NCBI RefSeq assembly: GCF_000003815.2
Contig: NC_049982.1
Location: 5,955,216 to 6,019,215, forward strand
Length of the DNA stretch: 64,000 nucleotides
Origin: Branchiostoma floridae
Taxonomy: Eukaryota; Chordata; Leptocardii; Amphioxiformes; Branchiostomatidae
Reading direction: 5' to 3'
Part shown: positions 26,201-42,700 of the stretch, one piece after another
Layout: each line of letters opens with the position of its first letter
Numbering within the stretch: the first letter of the stretch is position 1
The notes under the pieces: model-generated
What the model was told of the DNA's origin: nothing
Database searches by the model: none
Seen by the model: the letters and a program-made list of their open reading frames with translations, nothing else
Translations under genes and position numbers: made by a program

Positions 26201-26675
26201 CTCGTGGTTTTTGTAATCTTCTTGAGACTTAAGTCATTCGATGGATCTTGATTTGCTAGTAGCTTTGACAATAAGATTGAGAGAGTTAACGTTGAACTCG
26301 TTTATCGTTCTGTACAGCTTGGAGCACGGCCTGCGACGCTTCTCCCAGACCCGAGAGGCCATGACGGACCTGGCTCGAGCCGCTAAAGACACGGCCGAGG
26401 AGATGACCCGCGCCGGGCGGGCCATGACGGACCTGCTCCGGGGCGCCCTGCTCATCAGCTCGGTGGTCGCCACGGCCTACGCCATCAAAGAACTTATGTC
26501 CGTCAAAGACAACTGTTCCTTGGTGTACTGTTGCCTGCTCATACTGGCCTGTGGGCTGTGTGTGATACTTCTGTGGGCGCTGTTAGGTATGATTCACACG
26601 ATCCTTAGGCAAGGAGGGCTGGATTTTGCATTGCAGGATATCACCTTTTCATGGAAGAAGAGCATGGACAACTAG
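17232..26675 (+). CDS. Unrecognised 308-aa protein, basic N-terminus, two hydrophobic C-terminal segments
   Basis: Three exons join in phase: 17232-17621, 20664-20842 and 26318-26675 (927 bp). The ATG opens a long GC-rich coding exon and donors and acceptors are canonical. Residues 1-130 are hydrophilic and rich in Arg, His, Lys and Glu with a Ser/Pro patch. Residues 131-190 (exon 2) look helical and acidic. Residues 191-230 form an amphipathic helix (DLARAAKDTAEEMTRAGRAM). Hydrophobic stretches at about 232-249 and 257-285 suggest a membrane hairpin, followed by a short polar tail. An AATAAA at 27080 fits the 3' end. I do not recognise the family; the helix plus two-segment layout suggests a membrane-associated protein, but that is inference. 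Degenerate copies of the end of exon 2 follow in intron 2. Confidence 0.7.
18165..18335. repeat. Dispersed repeat, copy 1 (partner at 29130-29314)
   Basis: It shares AAATAGGGACAAA, then GGCCAATTAACTCCTAC, CTTTTATTCC and GTCTGGTAGA in the same order and spacing as 29130-29314. No coding potential or terminal repeats were found. Confidence 0.75.
19575..19790. mobile_element. Foldback MITE with GCGGTTTTAAATT-type arms
   Basis: The left AGTAAATGCATTTAAGTTTG and the right TTTCTGTATTTACAGTA are imperfect inverted ends. Internal TTTAATTTCGCGGTAGCGGG and ACCGCGAACATTAAATTT pair as well. A related left half sits in XRCC6 intron 2 at 49844-49975. Confidence 0.7.
20338..20527. mobile_element. Near-perfect palindromic MITE (ATACCCC..GTCACATG family)
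   Basis: Each arm has about 60 bases with very few mismatches. The left reads GCGAAAATCGATCGGACGAC onward; the right is its reverse complement ending CACGTGACGGGGATAT. The central loop is about 40 bp. Related ends occur at 38178-38402, 40558 and 46084. Its near-identity suggests recent movement. Confidence 0.85.
20800..21360 (+). repeat. Tandem array of exon-2-end copies in the 308-aa gene
   Basis: The real exon 2 end encodes MDHDMHNVFTR and its donor at 20842. Diverged copies follow at about 20955-21002 (KLDHDIYNVLSR), 21146-21196 (KLAHDIHSVFPR) and 21288-21335 (KLHHDIHSVFF), each with a GT near the donor position. Copy 1 also has an acceptor at 20949. They are either decayed duplicates or optional mini-exons. 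Confidence 0.75.
22010..22172. repeat. Direct repeat of the sequence preceding the last exon (partner 26087-26247)
   Basis: CATCGCTAGTGATTTCTTTT and TTTTGTTATCGAAAAAA recur in order in both places, and the 22-kb copy itself contains two internal half-copies. The second location lies immediately upstream of exon 3 of the 308-aa gene. No exon remnant is seen after 22172. Confidence 0.75.
25118..25646. repeat. Two identical 234-bp direct repeats, offset 295 bp
   Basis: 25118-25351 and 25413-25646 look identical base for base, from ACACCCGCTGAATTTTTGC to GATTTAAGGAAAAA. About 60 bp separates them. The end GGCCACACCAAGTACATTTT also appears inverted and diverged at about 25793-25821, so the unit may be part of a transposon. 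Confidence 0.85.
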
Positions 26676-27079
26676 TTATGTTTATTGCAGAGCATCCGCT
26701 TCTCAAAAATCGATAGATAGCAAAGAATGTATTTGGAATATCACGATATTTGAGATGTTAAAAATCACATGTGCTGTACATATTAACTGGTCCTTTCAAA
26801 CGCCGATCTGCGGATCTGAGATAGCCATTATTGCGCCTTGGGGCATCTTTTTAACCGGATAGTGTCAACCCAAAACAAGCCTATATGGAGTGTAAAGATT
26901 CCAGGCAGTGACGGATTACATGTTCGACATTTCCCAGTTACACGGATATCCATTTTGTGGTTTTCACAATGTAAATATTGCAGTGTGCATATTGGATGTT
27001 TTCTTATCGGAGTGCCCTTTATCATTCCGTATATCACGAGACACCTGAAAGGTGTGAGACATGATAGATGAGACTTGTG

Positions 27080-27085
27080 AATAAA
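27080..27085 (+). terminator. Poly(A) signal AATAAA for the 308-aa gene
   Basis: A canonical hexamer about 405 bp after the stop at 26675, with no closer one seen. Confidence 0.5.
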
Positions 27086-27207
27086 CAGTGGCATTTTCAT
27101 ATTTACAACTTGTCTGGTGAGATTTATTGATGGAGCGCTGTGTGAGACTAACGGATCCTCTTGAACAAATATCATTTTCAATGTACGTCGATGAAGGTTA
27201 GACATCT

Positions 27208-27587
27208 AGCCGCAGGGTTGTAGCCAGCACCTGTCCTTCAGTCCTTTGAAGGAATTTTGCAGCTGGGGACTGAAAAACGTTTTCCCCATTCCGTCTCCTG
27301 GGACAGGCAAAAATTGATATGTAAAGATATATAAAACTGAAACTCATGTGTTCTTCTTCACCAAAACAGATGCCATTGAACAGCTTAGTCTACAAGCAAA
27401 ATTTGCACCTCAAAATGCAGGAAATAGTGTTTCAGAGGGTCTTTATTTTAAAAAATCTGGGTCCCAGACCCCGGCCCATAGAAATGACGTGCCACTCACA
27501 CCATGCCTTCGGTGCTCGATAGGATTCCCATTCAAAATCAAGGGGACTGAAAATGATTTCAGACTGGCTACAACCCCGCATCCAGGT
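27208..27587. mobile_element. MITE with GGGTTGTAGCCAG ends
   Basis: The left end is GCCGCAGGGTTGTAGCCAG. The right end, reverse-complemented, is GATGCGGGGTTGTAGCCAG, and both continue into similar sequence with TTTCAGTCC. No coding capacity. Confidence 0.65.
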
Positions 27588-27594
27588 AATAAGA

Positions 27595-27908
27595 TACACC
27601 CAAAAGTAGTTACTCGAGCAACTGGATATGGAAACGGTCAGACGTTTTAACTAGCATCCACTAGTTTTCGTCAGTGGTACTGAAGTGGTCTGGAAAATCT
27701 GGTCTTTTATAACCTATCTAAGAATCAGGACAATTTTAGCTGTGCAATAGGAAACATATAAGACAAATTTTCTTCATTCTTAGATAGGGTATAAAAGACT
27801 AGTTTCTTTCAGATCACTTCAGTGTCACTGACAAAAACTAGTGGATGGTAGTCGAAACTTCTGACCGTCTCCAAAACCATATCCAGTTGCTTGAGTAACT
27901 ACTTTAAC
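27595..27908. mobile_element. Long-arm foldback element, about 310 bp
   Basis: The left arm starts AGTAGTTACTCGAGCAACTG and runs through ACTAGTTTTCGTCAGTG. The right arm carries the inverted copies CACTGACAAAAACTAGT and CAGTTGCTTGAGTAACTACT. The arms are about 130 bp and imperfect. Half of a related element is at 32130-32220 in a GST-gene intron. Confidence 0.85.
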
Positions 27909-28495
27909 GCATTTTCAATGTATTATATAATATATAACAAACTGTGAACTTTAAATTCCAACGAGCAACCTCACTCCTACACAATCATACTCCTACACAA
28001 TGATATGTAGCTTGACATTTACATATCTCTTTAATGTCGTCATATTTGATTTCCTTACTAATATGGCGCTCTGCTCAGGTCTGTGATAAGAAACATACTT
28101 AAGCGTTGACGGGTAATTTATCATACATATAAGTCATATGATGCATTATAAATGTACTTTTAACAACATAAAGAAAGGGTTTGTTTACACAATTTGTTAA
28201 AAAGGGTTCAGTTAGGACAATTATCTTAGAAAAATGATGAATCTGAGTCTGAATTAGTTTCAAATGCCGATATAACTTAATATCCAAGCAGATGTTGTAG
28301 GGAGGCTAATTCGTCATGTGTTAATAAGAGAAGTTTATTTGCAAGTTCTTGCCCGAGGGCTAATTGCAACATGAAACATACAGAAAATATATGATAAACA
28401 TGTATAAAATGAAATACTTTGGTATAGATAACAATGGTGACAAGTGTAAACGAGTGACTATTCTATCAATGATATGGACTGCTGAGAGCTACAAT
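27909..28495. other. Gene-free stretch
   Basis: AT-rich intergenic DNA between the 27.6-kb foldback element and the LINE fragment at 28.5 kb. No coding region, RNA gene or clear repeat is recognised. Confidence 0.5.
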
Positions 28496-28717
28496 CTACG
28501 TATTTAGGGTTTGACTTCTTTTCTGGAAGCAGTGGAAGACGAAGTGTCCCACTTTTTCTATGATGCGTGGGTTATGTGACGTTAACAGCATTATAGTTTT
28601 GTTTTCGTCGGTAAGCGTTTGGAAATTTTTGTGGAATTTGCATGCCTCTTCAAATAACTCATTTCTTTCCTGATCGTTAGAGAGGCAGTTAGAAATAAAA
28701 TGTATTTCGTCTTCCAC
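28496..28717 (-). pseudogene. LINE C-terminal fragment
   Basis: The minus-strand open frame contains EDEIHFISNCLSNDQERNEL and later HFVFHCFQKR. The pattern E-D-E-x-H-F, a Cys, then R-x-x-L, then a terminal hydrophobic helix ending in R is typical of the tail of some LINE ORF2 proteins. No upstream RT domain is adjacent, so this is a fragment. Confidence 0.6.
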
Positions 28718-29129
28718 CGTGTCTTTCTTTGTTAGCTTGACTGCCCCTCGTGTCTGTGTGAAACGAGAAGCTGCATGTATGAAAACGTAACTTAGCCTCT
28801 CCCAATATCTACTTGAAGATTAGGTTTAATCAGATACGTTATAGAGAGTTTAATCTCCTCGGTAAATCCACCATTTGGCGTAACACAAAGTCAATGGGAA
28901 TCTCGTTCATTCCAGATTAGCGAAACAGACCATGCTATATGTACGTGTAATTCGCATGTAATATTCACATGCAACGCTACATATAATGTATTAGTGACTG
29001 TCGCTGTGGCTGTCTAGCAAAATTAAAAGTTAGTACGCCAAACTCATACATATAATTACCAGAATTGAAATGTGATGTTAACGAGTAGTCTCCAAGCAGA
29101 TATGCCAGCTGGATGACAATAGAGAAAAA

Positions 29130-29314
29130 TTTGGCCAAATAGGGACAAATGAGTAATGCCATGGGATCTCAGTCAATCTTTCGCAGTCCATCCAGCTATC
29201 CGCCGAGCGCGAGTCAGTTCTAACCGAGGCCAATTAACTCCTACAAGGCTTTTATTCCTAACTCGGCCATAGTCAACTATTACTTTATTCGGCCAGACCG
29301 GAGTCTGGTAGAGA
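29130..29314. repeat. Dispersed repeat, copy 2 (partner at 18165-18335)
   Basis: It has the same ordered blocks as the copy at 18.2 kb, with moderate divergence. On the minus strand it overlaps the downstream part of the alternative GST terminal exon candidate (29421-29173). Confidence 0.75.
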
Positions 29315-29421
29315 CTGGTTAACGAGGACGGATTACAATTTACGATGCCTGGTCTCGTGACTTTGACGCCCACGGACTTCCTCTCCACCCTACACCGCGA
29401 TAGAACGCCAAAAACTACAAT
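29173..29421 (-). other. Candidate alternative terminal exon of the GST-like gene
   Basis: Minus strand: an acceptor (TTTTAAG) precedes 29421, and the frame stays open for 82 codons to a stop ending at 29173, in the phase required after the GST exon ending at 30204. Its start resembles the accepted last exon: CRVERKSVGV here against CRVERKTVGV there. It is thus a duplicated last exon. Its tail runs through the 29.1-29.3 kb repeat. It could be an alternative terminal exon or a dead copy. Confidence 0.5.
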
Positions 29422-29716
29422 CTTAAAAGCTAGTACGCTAAACTCATGATTACCAGAACTGAAATGTGGCGTTAAGGTGCTCTCACCGTGCTCTCTCTGC
29501 GACTTCAAATTTGACATATCGCTCAACAAATTGTATAGAAAGAAACGAATCTTTTACACTTTGTGTGTTTTGTTGTCTTCTCAGTCACATTTTAACATTT
29601 TGTCTGACATGATGTACCCAGTGTGAAAGCGAAAGTTACAAATATCCTATTTAGGTCGCAGTGAGAGCGCAGCGCGATCGCCGTCTAGTGGAAAGGGGGC
29701 CTATAACGTGGACGGA

Positions 29717-36354
<6,638 letters not shown>

Positions 36355-37499
36355 GCTCAATCAGTCGCTGCGCTGTGAGTTGGTTCCGGGTGGAGCAAGA
36401 CCTAGAAGAAGTGCCTGTGATCCTAGTGAGTGAAATAACACAATCAAACCCAGTTCAGGAATGCTTTTTGATAGCCAGTATGCTAATTACACACACTGGT
36501 AACATAAGCTTGTAATAAGCAATGCATCGCGCTCCATAGTCCCCTAGGGGACCCCTCCCCCTTCGACTACAAAGTTTAACGTGCATGCTACATGTGCGCA
36601 GTGCAAACGTACATAGAATTATAGGCGAATAAAAGAACCCACTCCATGCGGTAATACGATACACCCCACAGGGTATCAAAGTTACAGACTTGTTAAAAGT
36701 ACAGAGAGAGACGGTAAGAATAAAATCACACCTGTGGAGGCGATCATGCAAGGCTAGACTGTCGAGTGGACTCGGTTGGGTTTGATGTTGATACGAGGAA
36801 GCTGGGTCAAAGGCCGAAAGGGCGTTGACCGTTCGGCCATATCCAGTGTGACCGATGTTGTGCTGTAGTGCATGTTAAACCAAACGCCTAGCTAGCCTAG
36901 ACAAAAGGCTCAGGGTTCATCGACCTTTCGGTCATACCACCCTCCTGTCAGTAGACCAGGGAAGCGGCCAGAGGTTGTTGATCACCCCCCCCCCCCCGTC
37001 ATACCACACTGTCTGACTCTGAGTTGTATACTACTAGTGCTCAGTGTGTAGGCAAGTGATCAGGACAAGGGCATTGAGCTATCGGGCATATGTGCATACA
37101 ATAATTGTAGTGCAAGAAAGACTAGTCAACTTGTTATAGACTAGAGGGCGTCGACATTTTGGTCAATAAGGATCTGCTTTTTAAAGAATAACTTGTTGCA
37201 ACTTTTTGCAAGTCTTAATCGGCTCCTGAATCGGCACTTGTACCCCATTCAGTGGACTTGTAAACAGTATAGTGAAGAAATCAGCAGTTGTTACAGCTAT
37301 ATGCAGGAATAATGAAAGAAATAGAAATGTTTAGATGAGAGTTGCATCATGACCGACTACGATAACCGTTCACTGTATGAATATTGGCCTTGTGAGTGAT
37401 TATCTTATATAAATGGTACCATATTAGGCTAGTGCTGACGACGTAAACCTTTTAAGCGGTATTAAAACAAATTTGCTTAGTAGTAATAACGTTACATGT
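36355..37499. other. Gene-free stretch upstream of the GST-like gene
   Basis: Expected to hold the promoter and 5' UTR of the minus-strand GST gene; no core element is clear. It contains a C-run near 36985 and short repeats of CGGTCATACCA. No coding region is recognised. Confidence 0.45.
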
Positions 37500-37710
37500 T
37501 TCCCAGTTCAATCACGCTTGGAATATTTTCAGAAAGTCTCGTGCTTAGACATTTTCTTATAACTATTGTCTATCTGTATAGTATTGAATAGCGATTGGTG
37601 TTCATATTCATATAAAGTACCGTCAAGTAAGAAATGTGTCTCGTCTTCAAGATATAACGTTAAATGGTCACAGAATTTACATGCCTTCTGTCGAAGCGCT
37701 ATCGGGCGAA
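37500..37710 (-). pseudogene. LINE C-terminal fragment
   Basis: Minus-strand translation reads KACKFCDHLTLYLEDETHFL and then DGTLYEYEHQSLF, with a stop soon after. The E-D-E-x-H-F motif resembles the 28.5-kb fragment, but the two are clearly diverged, so they are different insertions. Confidence 0.6.
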
Positions 37711-38177
37711 GGCAAAAAAAACAACAACATTGACGTCAATGTTTCGATATGATTCGAAAACACTTACAAAAGTCCCCTCCTTGATGTAATTTTCAATCAC
37801 GGATCTGATCATGAAAGGGTTGCTTCCATCGAATTAGTAGTACCTTAAACGTTTAGCTGACATCTTGTGATTGTGCATAGGGAATAAGGTCACACCTCAA
37901 AGGTCTATCTGACCTTTAACCCTATTTAGACAGTCACTAATATTGTGGTCGCCATTTTCATAGCCATTTTGTAAGAAGACGAGGTAGCGCGACCTGTTCT
38001 TCTGCGGGGTATACGGCCGTTTGCTGCAGCTCAACAAAGGTAGAAATATACTAGGCTTGGACAGCTTTGCTTTGTTTCATCGTTTTGTTTTGTTTTTGAT
38101 GGCAAAACAGTTTTTTTGTACCGAATAACAATCAGTCTGCAGCGCCAAATAATTTGGATAAAATCGTTAGGTTGTCT

Positions 38178-38402
38178 TATGCCCGCCCCTGTCACATATT
38201 TGGCGAAAATTGATCGGACGACGATTCTGCGGCAATCGCCCGAGCCCCACTTATAATGATAACTTTATTGCACAACAATTGTACAGGGTATATTGGCATA
38301 TATGTGACAGGGACGGTTTTCAGGTGAAAAATACGTGCAACTCTCTACATCGGCCGATCTTCCATCGATACGCCCGAAGATCGTGGGTAATGTGACAGCG
38401 GT
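38178..38402. mobile_element. ATACCCC..GTCACATG-family MITE with a nested LINE tail
   Basis: The left end is CTGTCACATATTTGGCGAAA, followed by TTGATCGGACGACGATTCTG. The right end is GTAATGTGACAGCGGTATTA. At about 38259-38280 the segment ATAACTTTATTGCACAACAA matches the LINE-like 3' end at 55228, suggesting insertion into the MITE. Confidence 0.65.
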
Positions 38403-38492
38403 ATTACTATTAGCATTCACATCATGCCACAATCGATTGTCAAAATGATCTGTACTTAATGTATGTATGCGATGTATTGAATGTATGGGGTG

Positions 38493-39112
38493 TGCCTAAC
38501 CACAAACGACTCGGAAATACCACAAACGACCACAAACGACTCTAGTAACGTTATGCAGTGTATATGGGTCAAAGACCTTGTGTGGCGCTCTGGAGACATT
38601 GTTTACACATTTATGAATTTAAAAAACGCAGCAAGTCCTGCGTATTCACCAGTTATTTCAAGTTGAGTCCGCCGGTTTCAAGATCGAAGCGATTCTGCGC
38701 TGTCAATGAAGCAGCGTGCTTGCATTTGAGGCTGAAAACACTTAGTATACAAGTTTTATAAGTTGACAATGATAGAATAGTGCCATGCTATAATCTATGA
38801 ACCAACAGCGTCCATAGTTTTATCGTCCCGTCGTCTATGGAGCCGTGGAAGGTATCGAGAACTTCCCCATGCAGACTCCTAGCATGGGCGATCCAACATG
38901 GCGGCCGAGAATCGCTTCGATCTTGAAACCGGCGGACTAACTTGAAATAACTGGTGAATACGCAGGACTTGCTGCATTTTTTAAATTCATAAATGTGTAA
39001 ACAATGTCTCCAGAGTGCCACACAGGTCTTTGACCCATATACACTGCATTTTAGAGTCGTTTGTGGTCATTTGTGGTATTTCCGAGTCGTTTGTGGTTGT
39101 TTGTGGTATTTA
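38493..39112. mobile_element. Large palindromic element, about 620 bp, CACAAACGACT ends
   Basis: The arms, about 210 bp, are near-identical inverted copies. The left begins TAACCACAAACGACTCGGAA with more CACAAACGAC copies, then ACAATGTCTCCAGAG inverted. The right ends with AGTCGTTTGTGGTTGTTTGT and GGTATTTAGGCA. The centre (about 38710-38890) is unique and has no ORF of note. Confidence 0.9.
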
Positions 39113-39319
39113 GGCAGACCGGAATGTATGTGTACATATGTACATGTGTGGTTCTTGTGTGCGTGTGTGTGTGTGCGAGTGTGTGTGTTTGCTGACTCAC
39201 TGACACGTCACCGTGTGTGTGCGTGGCTTGTGTGCATGTCTGTCACAGTTTGTGTGGGTGGGGGGCGGCGTACATGCATGTTTGTGGTGTAACATTATAC
39301 ATATTACTATCAACGTATA

Positions 39320-39549
39320 TAAGCCCTTTCACAGAGATCTGAGCGCATGTGCGGTGACAGTAATTCTAGGTAATATGTCAAAGGGTAAGGCCCCGAAATT
39401 ACAAACAAATAACCCGTATGGACATTGTTATGCAAATCAAAACAATGGCCGAGACAAGGACTGTTTACAATTTTGGGACCTTACCCTTTGACATATTACC
39501 CAGAATTACTGTTGCCACACATGCGTTCTGACCTCTGTGAAAGGGCTTA
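39320..39549. mobile_element. MITE, TAAGCCCTTTCACAGAG ends, copy A
   Basis: The left end is AAGCCCTTTCACAGAGATCT and the right end is GACCTCTGTGAAAGGGCTT. Inner GGTAATATGTCAAAGGGTAA pairs with TTACCCTTTGACATATTACC. It sits about 150 bp upstream of the shared exon at 39703. Confidence 0.9.
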
Positions 39550-39702
39550 TATCATATATAATGTTATGTGTCTCTGTATGTTCTAGTATGTATGCGTCTG
39601 TATGTTATACGTTATGTATATATATATGTGTCTGAATTATCGCGCATCCAAGAAAGTGTTGCTTTATAAGCTCCAATTGTTTTTATCTAATCTCAATTTA
39701 AG

Positions 39703-42700
39703 ATGGCAGCGACTGACGGCACCCCACTTGTACGTGTGAAGACTGAAGTCACTGAAGAAACAGAACCCCCACAACCTTGTCTGCTGGAGTATCAGCCTGG
39801 TGATAGTTCAGGCCAGGCAGAGCACATCTGGACTTACAGTGGACCAGCAGATCTACAGCTGCCAGGGGAACACAGCACAGGTAACAATGGCACAGCTGAT
39901 ACAAGGGCTTAGTTCAACTTCAATAAGCCCTTTCACAGAGGTCAGAACAGATGTGCGGCTACAGAAATTCTCGGTACTAGTAATATGTAAAAGGTTAAGT
40001 CCAAAAAAAAGAAAACAGTCCTTGCCTCGACCTTTGTTTTGATTTTCATACAATGTCCAGGTGGATTTTGTTTCTTTTTTTTAGGGCCTTTACCTTTGAC
40101 ATACTACCTAGAATTCCTGTCACAACACATAAGTTCTGATCTCTGTGAGAAGGCTTAGTAAGATTTTGTCTGACCCACTTCCAGTTATTCTAGATGCTAA
40201 GCTGAAACTGCATGTGTAAAATGATAATCTATGTAGATGACGTCAAGTGGCAATTTGAAGCTGAAGACTCAAAATAGTTGCTCTTTTACATGTCTGCTAC
40301 CAGTTTATATCCATAATGTACACTTGTACAGTACAGAGTGTTCTAATCATTAGCAGAGGTTTTGGTCGAGTGGGCTTGGTGTGGGTGCAACTCTACATAA
40401 CATTAAAACTGCGGCCACTCCTAGCCCACTCGACCAAAACCTCTCCTTGGACAATACAATAAGATGAGGATCACATTATGAAATGCATATCACATGGCTG
40501 AATGGCTTAGTAGTGCAATACTTTCAAATAGTCTCAAATCAAACTTGCAGAAACTCTAATACCCCTGTCACATTGTCAATGAGCTTCGGCCGTACTTCTT
40601 GATCGCTAGAAGGTTGGCCAATTTAAAGATTTACGGAGGGTCGCGCATGCATATTTTTCACCTAAAAATCAACCGTTACATCGAGTCGACATTTGCAAAC
40701 AAACGGGAGTCGGTTGATACTCCCGTACACCATTAGATTTGTGGCAGAAGATCAATAGGTCGGTCTATGCTCGCCCAACACCTGGACAGTGGTTGGGCAT
40801 ACTTGAACAGATGTCCAGAATACCACACCTACTACTGCCCCTGAAGTACTTGTGCATATCTGTATAGAACGGAGGATGGCATCAAGGAGGAAGAGCAAAA
40901 ACGTTAGGAAGATGAGGGTGGAGGAAGAGCACTACTCCGGAGATGAAGAACCTAGAGGGGATGAGGAGGATGATGAGGAAAGTCCAGCTGGTGGTCCAGG
41001 GTACAAAGTGGAGGACGCCATAGCAGATTTCTATGAGGCAAACCCCCTGTTCTATGACAAGGGTGACCCTGAATACAAAAACAAGGAAAAGAAGGCGATT
41101 CTCCTGGAAAAATTCTCAAACTTGTTGGGCATGGGGATCAAACGTAAGTTTCTCCTTTTTCTCCTTTCCTTATCTATCAAGTTTAGATGACATTAGATTA
41201 GAATTTCCCCAATTTTGGAAAGAATTTTGTCAAATTTCTTTCATTCTTCTTGTCTCATTGCTACTGCCATTCAAATTACAGTTCAGTTATGCAGAAATGG
41301 TGACTTCCTGGTTGCCATTATTCATACCCTTCACATCAAATGTTTAAATTTGTTTTCCATTTTTGTCCTATACATGTGTAAAGCTGAAGACATTGCCCGG
41401 AAGTTCAAATCTCATCGAACAGAATACGTAAGGCTAAAAAGGATAAAAAAGGGGAAGTACGGGTTGCTGACCAGCCTTCAGCGCTGGAAACTGGAACGCT
41501 ACCAGTTCCTGGATCCCTTCTGCATCTCAAGAACAGAGGACACGGGATCAGTAAGTCTTTGCAATTGTAATGCACTGGTGCAGTAACACTGAAAGGTATT
41601 CTTTAGTTTGCAGTTACGATGAAGATACCACCAGACTCCTTCAAATGATAGGCTCTGTACACTTTGCAACTCCAACCGTATATTAAAGGAAGTCTATTTT
41701 ATGAGAGTGTTCTTTATACAATGGTTTACGCATTTTTTCATACCCTCAATGTTGACAAATGACAATTAATTATGACAGCCAGACAACATTGTAAAACAAA
41801 AACTCTGTGAGTTTGAATACAGCTGTTTTAAGAATAGGGAAGAGGCATGTAAACAACAGATAAAATGATAGCATAGCTCCAGATGTAAAAGGTTTATCCA
41901 ATCATTCACTTGTAACACTACATGTAATAGTACTTTAATATTAGCCATCAATATCCTATGTAATGCTATCGTATTACTGCATATTGTGTGCAGGAACATG
42001 CAAATTAAGATCATCATCATAATCAATGTTTTTCTAGCAAGACCTTTTGCTTGTGCTTCAGGTTGGGAACGCTGATGGTGTTGAAGAAGGAATGGAAGAG
42101 GAGGCAGAGGACGATGGAGAGACTGTGGCCGGAACATCGACAGGCGGGACGACTTCCGGTGGCTATGCGGCTGTGGGACCAAAGAGCGAGAAGAGGCCCT
42201 ATCTCAACGGCAATACAATTACAAGCATCAAGAAGAAAGCAGCCACCCCTTCCAGCATGTCCGATATCTTGGCAAATTTAAAGTCCTTGCATGACACTGA
42301 CCAGGAGAAGACCAGGGCACAGCAAGAAGTAAATATTCATTATCTTGTTCTTTGCTAATTTAAACATTTGCTCACAGCAACCTCCTTGCTTACAGTGACA
42401 ACTCAGTACTAGTACTATTTACATTTTGAAGGCTGGTAACATTGCTGTCATGTTATAGTACAATGATTCTAACAGAAAGGTAAACATGAATCAAATTGTT
42501 AACGAACGCTGCCGCCTTCTTCAGGATCTAAAGTAACCAGTCACTTCCCAACATAAAATTGCGAGAGTAAATAAACAATGTGACCTTATTGACATGTAAT
42601 CTTGTGTACACAAATATATGATGTCAGCATTTGGTCAAATGTGCCAAGAAGTTTGTATTGCCCACTGTCTCTGTTTAGTGATGGCTGGAGTACTCTGTTG

